Shown here: piece by piece, positions 55,483 to 64,000 of the stretch
How the letters are laid out: each line of letters starts with the position of its first letter
Position numbering within the stretch: the stretch's first letter is position 1
Assembly (NCBI GenBank): GCA_037576215.1
Contig: JBANDB010000005.1
Coordinates: forward strand, 1,054,001-1,118,000
Length of the DNA stretch: 64,000 nt
Reading direction: 5' to 3'
DNA from: Armillaria gallica
Lineage: Eukaryota > Basidiomycota > Agaricomycetes > Agaricales > Physalacriaceae
Translations under genes and position numbers: made by a program
The notes under the pieces: generated by a model
Database searches by the model: none
What the model was told of the DNA's origin: nothing
The model's input: only the letters and a program-made list of their open reading frames with translations

Positions 55483-56601
55483 ATGTCCCAACCCATGCAA
55501 GAAAAAGAAGATTGTGGAGAGCCTCTGTTGGATCCTGGCCCTGATCATTTCATTCACTTCTCTCTCAAGGACTCTGTGGTAAAATTTTGCTTCCCATAAT
55601 GGCACAGGAATGTGCTAACCATGGCTGCATAGGCATTTGACTTCTACAAAAAGGTGCAAGCTTCCCTCTGGATGGCAGAAGAAATGGATCTCACTGAGGA
55701 TCAACTCCAGTGGATGAACCAGTTAACTCCTGCAGAGAGATCTATGCTTACTCAGGTCCTGGCTTTTTTTGCCACTGCAGATTCTATTGTTGGCAAGAAC
55801 CTAGTGCAGAGATTCTCTGCAGAGGTGCAGATTCCTGAGTTCAGGATGTTCTATGACTTCCAGGCAATGATGGAAAATGTGCACTGGGAGGTATACTCTT
55901 TGTTGATTACTACACTCATTCCCAATGAAGAGGAGCAACTTCATCTCTTCCATGCCATATCAACCATTCCCTGCATGTGAGCAAAGGCAGATTGGGCTCT
56001 GTGTTGGATTGTATCTGAGGCTTCTTTCACCAGCTGTGTCATAGCCTTTGCTGCAGTGGAAGGATTTTTTTTTCCAGATCCTTCACATTGATTTTTTGGC
56101 TGAAGAAAAAGGGGCTGATGCCTGGTTTGACATTTTCCAACAAGCTCATCTCCTGGGATGAAGGGCTACATACTGATTTTGCTTGTTATGTGTATTCCTG
56201 CCTGCGACATAGACTTCTGGATGCAATGTTGACCAGAATCATTATTGAAGCCTCGGAACTCAAGCAGGATTTCTGGAAAGGTGCATATTGACTGCTTCTA
56301 TGCCAATAACTACCTACATTGATAAGACACCCTCATTGATGGCATTCTGGGATTGAGTGCACCGTCAATGGTGGAGTACATCAAATTCATCACTGATAGA
56401 TTGTTGGTGGCATTGAACATCTCCAAAGTCTATAACAAACAGAATCCATTCGAATTTGTCAAGATGATATTGTTGGAAGGAAAGACAAACCTCTTTGAGC
56501 GCAGGGTGTCCGATTATACAAAGGCATTTGTGATGGGGAAAGGACCGAGGGACACGTGTAAGAAATTGTGGGTTCAGTTCTTGTTATTCAATCTCATCTG
56601 A
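55483..56601 (+). pseudogene. Ribonucleotide reductase small subunit (R2), pseudogene
   Basis: Exon 1 is 55483-55578 (MSQPMQEKEDCGEPLLDPG). A 54-bp intron with a GCTAAC branch point leads to exon 2 at 55633 (AFDFYKKVQASLW). The class I R2 metal ligands are all present: Asp in AEEMDL, Glu and His in MENVHWE, Glu in AAVEGFF, and Glu and His in DEGLHTDF. The radical Tyr (VYSLL) is also kept. R2 houses the diiron-tyrosyl radical used to make deoxyribonucleotides. Lesions: TGA at 55978-55980 inside IPC..xAKADW, and a frameshift at a run of nine T near 56065 that separates AAVEGFFF from [13 protein letters not shown] last exon (about 56325-56601) reads LLVALNISKVYNKQNPF, but the C-terminal tail needed to bind R1 is absent. 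The functional gene should lie elsewhere. Confidence 0.9.
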
Positions 56602-56684
56602 TGAGTTTTGCAGTGAAACTGAGGTGGATTTCTGACAGCCTGTATGTGTATGTGTACCACTAAATCAATGTTGTTATGAGAAAC

Positions 56685-56910
56685 TCTCATCAATGGCTGT
56701 CTGGGCCTAAGCGCACCTCCAAGGGTTCAATATGATAAGTTCGATCCAGAGAGGTTGTCGGTAGCTTTGAATATCTGGAGAATTTATAATGCCCAAAATC
56801 CTTTTGAAGTTGAGATGATATCGTTGGAAGAAAATCCTGATTTTGTGTAAGATTTTATGAGTTCGTACAAGACAGCTCCATCAGGTGCAAAATGGGTTCT
56901 AGGCTGATGC
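56685..56910 (+). pseudogene. Duplicated last exon of the R2 pseudogene
   Basis: The plus strand reads CLGLSAPPRVQYDKFDPERL, then SVALNIWRIYNAQNPFEVEM and ISLEENPDF before a stop. It parallels the exon at about 56345-56520 (ILGLSAPSMVEYIKF..LLVALNISKVYNKQNPF). This is a more worn tandem copy about 350 bp downstream. Confidence 0.75.
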
Positions 56911-56974
56911 AATTGTTGTTTTCTTGATATCCACCCTGTGAGAAAGAATCGGGGACCCAGTGCTCACCGCCACT

Positions 56975-57339
56975 ACCTGCTATCTTATCTTCGGTGCTTC
57001 TCTTATCTCATCTTATCTACAGACATCCAGGCCAGTTACCACAACTCTACTAAATGACCATCTGACAAGTTTGCAACCACCATTCGCCTTATGCATGTTT
57101 TCACTTCTTTCTCTCACAAAGGACTTATTATTAGACCCTCACTTTTAGTATATAAGTAGTGTTGCTCTTGCTGTATAGTCTCCAGCTTCAAGCTAACATT
57201 TATTCATACCAAACTCTTTGCTTATTACTCGCCTAGAACTAAGACATTAGTCTTATCTCCTTTCGCCATGAGACTCAATGGTGACTGCCCAAACATGAGA
57301 CAGCTGTTGTTTACTCTTGATTGGAGGTTGGGTCTAACA
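56975..57339 (+). mobile_element. Chromovirus LTR, 5'-truncated
   Basis: Collinear with 32710-33084 and with the reverse of 23473-23830. TATATAA lies at 57149-57155 and the end is GGTCTAACA. The first ~40 bases of the LTR are missing. No gag or pol follows, so it is a solo or orphan LTR. Confidence 0.75.
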
Positions 57340-58500
57340 GAGTGAGTCACTTTTGAGACTGAGAAGCCCAAGTATAGGCATGTGTTGACTCATGGGCCAA
57401 GTCAGCAGGTACCTGATATCCATAACAGCTTTGTAGCAATTTTCATAATATCTAGTGCTTATCACAGTCATAGATATTTGCTTTGGCAATGAGTAGGTTT
57501 AGGGATGGTCACATATACATGGCATTGCTTTACCAGTCCATGAGAGAGTATGAGATGCCTCAACACCAGGCACAGCAGCACTTCTTCTGCTGCCTTCCTT
57601 TTTTCAAGCTTCTAAAATCCATAGACCCATCATGTAACTTTGATGATCTGTTGGCAATAGTTGAAGTATCTTGAATATTGTATTTATGCTCCAGCCAGTC
57701 TCTTTGATTGTTGTTCAAAGGTGCTAGTTCAGGAGGTTAGACAGACCAGAATGCATATAATACCATGTCACAACTCACTCACTCTAGATGCTATAAGGCA
57801 GAGACTCTGTACCTGTAACATTATTGCTACTATTTTTGGAGTGATGTGGTTTGTGTTGGACACACTTACATGTATATTCTGCCTGGATTGCACAGTGGCT
57901 CAAGAAAGCATGAAAGAAGTAAAAAAATTAAGCATACCTTGCTTTTACTGTTTCAGGCTTCTCAAAGTGCCAAAATTGCTTGAAAGCCCATCTATTAGTA
58001 CATTTCAGATGCAAATAACTTTGTACTTGATGGCAAATTTTCTGTTTACATCTTGGGTTGAAGGTTCAAACATTCACAAGTGACAGAAATCAGGATCAAG
58101 CCAGGATCCCATTGATTTTCACCATGCAGCACAAGCATCCTGATGGCAACAAGCCCTGATATTAGGTTGAAAGTTTAAAGTGATATAACAGAGTATTGGC
58201 ACATGTCACAACAGCAACAAGCTTCGAGTGAGACATGTCGCAGGGCTAGTATTATTATTATTGTGTTGAAGCATTGCCCGGTATATTGATGTAGGAATGA
58301 ACTGCCTAAGCCATATTGAATTATGATTGGCTGATGCATATGTATGTGCTATGTACAAATCGGGACATAGTCTCTCCACAGGCACTGGACATGAGCCACG
58401 AGTTCTTGGTAGGCTTTTATGTTGCACTGAATCTGATTAATGATTTCCTCAGGTGAGACATACATCTTGGGTCTGAAGATCTTGAAGAATGCTCATAATC
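57340..58500. other. No gene recognised
   Basis: Plus-strand ORFs at 57483-57674 and 57661-58083 have no recognisable motif. A host gene fragment is possible but not supported. Confidence 0.3.
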
Positions 58501-60770
58501 TATATATTAATACAGGTGGACCACAGCCATACAATTTGCTTATGTAAAATCAGCGGACTTTGAAATTAGCAGCCATTGCCATATCCCGGCCTATTCTGGC
58601 TAAGTTTCAATTCCATTGCACTGCTATTGCTGCTGCCTTTGCATACCTTTACCAGTGTTCCATCCCAACATGGCAAATTATTGGGGCATTCACAGCACCC
58701 AGTATTTGCTGAACTGAGATTATACACTAACTGTTAGTCTATGCATGCTGACAGGACACTGTAGGCTCCAAAGCAAGTATCAAACAATGACCATTGAGCA
58801 ACAAGTGAACAACAAACCTTAAAAGAAAAATTAGCAGGTAGGATTAGGGGCCAGGAGACCATTCAAGGACAGGTAACACATATACATGTACTAACTATGC
58901 CATAATTTGCTTATTACAAGGCTTTGGCAAGGCTCAAGCCTTTCCCCAGCAGGTAGAAATGGCAAGGAGACCATTCATGTAAGAATACATGCTATGCTCA
59001 GCCTTTCTCCATCCATGTAGAGTAACAAGCTGAGGTAACAGGTACAAAATATGAGATGTATATACTACTGTTCAATTTTGACCATTAATTCACATAACAT
59101 ATAATGGGACCCTGTGAAGTGAAGCTCCTGATAATTTGTTACACATAATAAGCCCTTCTGAGAGATAGTATTGGCCCAGTTTGGGAATTTCTTTGAAGGG
59201 CAGCTCTCTTTCAAGAGTGGCCAACACTGATGAAGACTCACAAGATCACACAAGAAGGAACAGGAACAAACTCCAATTGAGGTGTGACAGTATGTAAGGG
59301 GGTGATAAAATAGGAACAAGATAGCAAAATGGTGGTGGTGGGGAGAAAGGAAGAAGTAGCTATATGTATCTACAGGTATATATAGGAAAAAGTGGTGCCA
59401 CAATGTACATTAAGGGGGGTGTGGGAATAAAATCCTGGACAGAGGGTAGGGAGGGAGGGGTAGCGATCTTAAACATGAAATCTCACTTACTATATATAGG
59501 TATTTGTGTGGTCTGCTGGATACCATTTGCATAAACTAATGGGAATTACATGCAAATAAAAATACTTAGCATCATACATACATTTTTGGGCTGTTTTCTA
59601 CCTTTCAATGTGCCACAGCTAAGCTGAGCTAAGTCCCTGAGAGACTCACATGGTCAAAATGATGGCAACAACATTACAAATCATGCCTATTATGAATATA
59701 TTACTATCATATATAGTAGGAGAGGGAGGGAGGGAGGGTCCCCTTGGCCTTAAACACAAAAATGTACATCATGTCAGGGATTTTATTTCCACACCCCTCT
59801 TGATGTACATAGTCCCAACCAATAGGGTATGGGGTAGGTATGCTAAGCAGTGGGCTAAGTAATTGGTGAGATATAGGTTTGGGATAGTCCCACAGGATCA
59901 GTTGGGGAGGATCCAAGCAAGATCCAAGATTAGTACATCAGCACAAGCTGTAAGTGAGGCTTATATTTTGGCACTGGAGACACTATATATGATACTTTTC
60001 CATCATATTTTGGTGAATGAAGCTATGACAATTTGGCTATAAAGCATAACACATAACACCCCATGAAGCTACAATCAAAATTGAACAGTACTCCAAAGTC
60101 CAAGGAAGCAAGGAAATGTAAGTACAGACTAAAACATGGACTCAATAAACTAACAGTCATAATGTCCAAGAAGTGGATTATTGCAATGATAAGTAAAAAG
60201 ATGGGCTGATAGTGTGCAAGGCACTCCAGAGGGCTTGGACTTTAATAATTCAGCTATCACATGCTTACCCAGTTACTATATTATAAACAGCCAATGCCAT
60301 CCCATGGCTCCTAACTGGGCTTCAACTTAGACTACTTATCCATGCTATAGCAACAAAGCGAGTATAAAGTGATAAGCAATGAACATTGAGCAATGAGTTG
60401 CCAATGAGCATTGAATATCAATGGATGTAAGTCTTATAGAACTCATCAGAGCTCAAATGGTGACCATGGCAGCCTGCCATGTCAGATATCTAAGTAAGGG
60501 ACATACTAAGAACCAGAATACACATCTCACCCTCCCTCTCACCAGTAATGACAGTTATTAACAATAATTACTCAATTCATAGAAGTCCCTCCCTGTCCAT
60601 TACATGGCTTACAGAAGTGACAGAACAAAAATTTATGGCACTCATGAAAAGCATTTTGCTCTATTGCAGTGGCTCCAAACAAATAACAGAGATTCAACAA
60701 TGTATCTTAGTAAAAATCCAGGTTTGGGGCAGGCCCCAACAAGCTGAAGGTCTGGCAACATAAAGCAACT
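58500..60770 (-). repeat. Dispersed repeat R1, copy 3 (inverted)
   Basis: The minus strand matches copy 1 in two blocks: 60770-60105 (against 5010-5694 and past 6394) and 59090-58500 (against 6410-7030), with about 1 kb of extra sequence between. At 60108-60122 the sequence is uninterrupted where copy 1 carries the two hAT miniature elements. The hairpin TTGGGGCAGGCCCCAA lies near 60724-60739. Non-coding; the extra kilobase has G-rich runs (59410-59460, 59717-59738). Confidence 0.6.
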
Positions 60771-60859
60771 TCGCTTCCGGATTACGGATTGGTTATCGAC
60801 GTTAACTGCATTGTATCCCATCCAGATAATCCTAAGATTGGGGTTCAACTGCCTCATGT

Positions 60860-62587
60860 AGACTCAGATGAATGCCGTCGTCTCAGGCCCATGTCTACTC
60901 CTCTCCATGAGTGAATGGAGTTGGGACTGGAGGGCACTCATCCTGACGAGCCAGAACCTAATCTTGACAAGGGTAAGGGATGTGAGTATGTCCCACCATT
61001 GGTCAATCCTATTCTACAGCATTTGCCTACGTTCAAAGCTGGAGCTCAATTGGCATTCACCATGTCATGACCATCCGATAAGGCGCCAGGTGTGGAGATG
61101 AAGCCAGAGCCTACCTCTTCTCCTTCTCCTGCCAAACCTCCTGTGGAATCCCATTGCAACGATGGCATGCCCCCTTGTCCTCCCCAACCTGGAGGTGGCC
61201 AATCATGATCATCAGCACTGCAACCTCCAAGACAATCTGACTCAGGTACTCCTAACCCTGGTGGTCCCTCTAATGGACCCCATGGTGGTGAAGGTAGTGG
61301 AGGTGGTGATGGTGGTGGTGGTGGTGGTAATAACCCGCTATTGTCAGTACTGTCTGATCCTGAACATGGTAACCCATGGGGATTTGGATCCCAATTCACG
61401 CCATCCCCTCATCCATCTCGTGCTGGAGGCCCTCCTGACAGAGGTGCACCTGGTGGAGGAGGAGGAGGTGGTGGTGGTGGTGGTGGTGGTAACCCACCCT
61501 CACCTCCTCTGTCCTATGACAAGGATCTGTTTCGTGTGCCAACTCCCCCGCATAACTTCAGGTGTGAAGCTACTGTGCTACATGCATATGACAACTTTGA
61601 AGAGGAAGATTATGACTATTGACCTATAGTGGTGGATGGTAATAATCAACTTGACCAAGTTTTCAATGAATATACTCTACTAGTCAGTCAAGAACTGTAT
61701 CCAGACCTCAATATAGACCCAGCAATGCTGCGTTTGATGGTGAGTGGTGCTATCAAGCCTGTGAAGTACGATGGGAAACCCGACCTCCCTGAGTTTGATC
61801 ACTGGTTTTGAGGTGTTATTGGATGGATGCGACTCGTTGAACATTGTGGTGGCCCAATCACTCACAATGATGAGGGTGATCCTATCCCTTCCTCTGGTGA
61901 CCAACAACGAAAACTAGCACTCCATGGTTTCTTATCAGGAGCTGCTGAACAATGGTATTCCACATTCATCGACAGAGGTTGTGTTGCATACAAATGGACA
62001 TTTTTGAGGGTGGCGAAGGCAATGTTCCATAACTTCATGTATGAAATGCTCTTCGTTTGGCCTCTGAGTCATATCAGGCTGTGAAGTATTCCTGGGATGG
62101 TGGGCTGTGCTAGCTATATGCTGACATGGTATATCATATCCAATACATGCCTTCTCAACCTGATGTGTACAATGTTCGTCATAACATTATGGACAAAATG
62201 CCCGAATCCATTAGTGATTTGCTATATGACAAGGGCATATTCGCTGAGTTATCTTCTTGCCCTGATATTATGTGTCGAGCCCTGGTTATAGAGCGAGGCC
62301 AGTGTGCAAAAAGGATGAGACACAGGCTCTCCCCTGAAGATAAATTTCATGGACACACACTCAAACTTTGTGTAATTAGCAAGAAACAACACAAGCCTGT
62401 CAGCCCTACTTGTAGGAAATTTAGCCCTCCAGCTTGCCAAGACACAGTAGTTGTCAAACAAAAGCTAGATACTAAGGGTGGGATGAACTGGGCTTGTAAA
62501 GAGTCTGATTCATCCACCCATACTTGTTATTGCTGTGGGAAACCTGGCCATATTTCCACCGACCCTGACTGCCCCTTGTACAATTAA
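60860..62587 (+). pseudogene. Ty3-like retrotransposon gag
   Basis: One plus-strand reading with several stops: a Pro/Gly-rich leader with two poly-Gly tracts (about 61300-61330 and 61455-61490), an acidic patch, then a Gag core (61700-62300) with VKYDGKPDLPEFDHWF, GFLSGAAEQWYSTFI and NIMDKMPESISDLLYDKG. A zinc knuckle at 62525-62572 reads CYCCGKPGHISTDPDC. The spacing is C-x2-C-x4-H-x6-C, longer than the usual x4 before the last Cys. TGA at 61809-61811 follows DHWF where the frame otherwise continues. Gag forms the particle and the knuckle binds RNA. The 5' LTR was not found; R1 abuts upstream. It differs from the gag at 34.7 kb. Confidence 0.8.
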
Positions 62588-62593
62588 CAATGA

Positions 62594-63855
62594 ATGAACA
62601 ATTTGTTTAATCGGATGGCAGCTGCCAGAAGTGTCAATGGTGAGGAAGACATGGGAGATCCCACTGAATCCCCCAATGCTGAGCCTGAGGTCATCATGGA
62701 AGAACCCTATGAAGGTTCTCAGTATTCTTTTGAGGAATACAAGGCCAAAATTGTGGAAGATTCCAACGACTACAGCAATGATGATGAGTGGAATCGAGCT
62801 ATGAGGGACCATGAGCCACAGGTGCCAGAATTCATATGGGGAATTAGGGAATCCTCAGGCAATGATGAAGATGATGACAAGTCTGTAGCCAGTGACTGCG
62901 ACTCTCAAGATGAGTGGTCATTAGATTACCCTGAGTTTCTGGGAGCTATCCAGGAACAACATGGCGAATTCACCCCCACTTTGGAACCAGAATTGAATGG
63001 GCCCAGCATAAAGGTACAAGACCATTTCATCACTCAGGAGAGAACAGATGCCTGTCTGCCTGGGTCAAAATTAATGGGGTGAAGGCGTTCACACTATTTG
63101 ACAGTGGTAGTACATCTGATGCCATTAGCCCAGACTTTGTACTGGTGGCGAACATTCACTGTTTTGAACTGATGAACCCTGTGATCCTCCAATTGGGTAT
63201 GAAGGGCAGTAGGTCCACTATAAACTATGGTTCTCTGGTGAACTTCAAGTTTGGTACCCCAGGACATGAGCTTGTGGGACGTGATTACTTCAACATTGCA
63301 AATGTCAACCATTACAACCTAATTGTCAGCATGGTTTTCATGTGCAAGCATGGGATTTCCCTCCACTTTGCCTCTGATTCAATCAAGTGGCAGGGGACGT
63401 CTATGCCAACACTTTCGGAGGGGGAGGAAGCACAGGAGCTTGCTTGAAGATACTCCAAACATGTCACCTATCCCAAATATAGGGACTGACTGCATGGAAG
63501 CAACAGCAACCTTGCATGTTCAGATAGGCCTGAACCACCTTGGACATGAAGAAAAGCACCCACGGTAGAGGAAGTCACTGACTTTGAGGAGCTAGGGAAT
63601 AAACCTACACTACCTTGCCTGTTTCCCAGTGTATTGATAGGGATGGAAGAAGCAGTGACCATCAAAGATATCAAAGATATGGCCAATGGAGCTGCTGAAT
63701 TGGAGTTGGATAGCAATAACTACCAACCTGATCTTCAGGAAGTTCATGAGTTTGTACAAGAATTCACTAAGGAATACTACCCACAAGGGCATCCTGCTGA
63801 GGAGAAACTCAGTCAGATGGCCATGGATGAAGTGATGCATCTAGCATCTTCATGA
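62594..63855 (+). pseudogene. Ty3-like acidic linker and aspartic protease; element runs to the window end
   Basis: The ORF at 62594-63082 is strongly acidic (EEDMGDPTES, NDEDDDKS) and leads into a retroviral-type aspartic protease from about 63079, with the active-site motif FTLFDSGSTSDAISPDFV. The catalytic Asp-Ser-Gly is intact. A -1/+1 frame change separates linker and protease near 63080, and the frame breaks again at 63447. A further piece at 63634-63855 (VHEFVQEFTKEYYPQGHP) continues toward the reverse transcriptase, which lies beyond the window. The protease would cut the Gag-Pol polyprotein. Confidence 0.75.
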
Positions 63856-64000
63856 TTCAAGGAATGAATGTCGGAGATGGGGTGCCTCAAGAAGAAAGAT
63901 ATACTGCAACTGCAGGCACAATGGCTGGAATCTTGTAAGGATATTCTAGGAGGAGTTCCTGACAAGCTGCCCCCACTGCGAGGCATGAACCATTCAATAC
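63856..64000 (+). other. Continuation of the Ty3-like pol, cut by the window
   Basis: Same strand and context as the protease region. Too short to place a reverse-transcriptase motif with certainty. Confidence 0.4.

Noticed and set aside
57483..58083. Two plus-strand ORFs as a host gene
   Set aside because: Neither has a recognisable motif, start context or consistent intron joins; composition is like the surrounding non-coding DNA.
61300..61490. Gly-rich tracts as an antifreeze, silk or RNA-binding protein
   Set aside because: They lie in the leader of a Ty3-like gag, in GGT-type microsatellites; no independent gene is supported.
1..64000. Search for CRISPR arrays, rRNA genes, phage or prophage modules and operons
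   Set aside because: No regularly spaced short repeats, rRNA segments or bacterial-type gene runs were seen; introns and element types indicate a fungal nuclear genome.

Overview
The window looks like repeat-rich DNA from a basidiomycete fungus, most likely a mushroom-forming Agaricomycete. Three things point there: coding sequence broken by introns of about 45-65 bp with GT..AG ends; a mobile-element set typical of that class (a Plavaka/KDZ transposon, Helitron helicase, hAT, CACTA-type miniature elements, a Ty3 chromovirus with chromodomain, a LINE); and several F-box/LRR-like genes of the kind expanded in mushrooms. No bacterial-type operon, rRNA gene or CRISPR array was seen. Most coding sequence is decayed.

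Layout. 0.6-3.2 kb is a decayed LINE (+). 3.4-4.4 kb is an F-box/LRR-like relic (-). 4.5-9.2 kb holds a CACTA-type foldback element, a dispersed repeat (R1) that took two adjacent hAT miniature elements, and an LTR-like repeat (R2). 9.2-22.2 kb is a nested unit: a Helitron helicase gene (-) split by a ~9.9-kb Plavaka/KDZ transposon, whose ends carry an 11-bp near-identical target duplication. The Plavaka element holds a decayed transposase, a well-preserved six-exon companion gene, a fragment of another element's gene and an hAT miniature element. 22.2-31.6 kb is AT-rich and CpG-poor; it has the 3' end of a chromovirus (integrase tail, chromodomain, LTR), a second R1 copy and four CACTA-type miniature elements.

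32.7-41.7 kb has an LTR and gag of the same chromovirus type, then a 6.5-kb autonomous-type hAT element with an unknown gene and a multi-exon transposase. 41.8-53.7 kb is the most gene-like part: a nucleotidyltransferase-fold-like gene relic, two unknown plus-strand genes, a coiled-coil fragment and three F-box/LRR-like genes or relics. 53.8-60.8 kb holds a second R2 copy, a ribonucleotide reductase small-subunit pseudogene with a duplicated last exon, a chromovirus LTR and an inverted R1 copy. From 60.9 kb to the window end is a Ty3-like gag-protease region.

The window therefore reads as layers of insertion. Target duplications and one empty site let several insertions be ordered. Repeated TGA stops at sites where the families usually have arginine, and the near absence of CG in the older layers, suggest CpG decay of older insertions; the 35-41 kb hAT element keeps more CpG and looks younger. 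No gene set here forms an obvious host pathway. The best candidates for something not yet described are the Plavaka companion gene, the hAT companion gene, the two unknown genes at 44.9-46.0 and 48.8-49.9 kb, and the paired miniature-element families.
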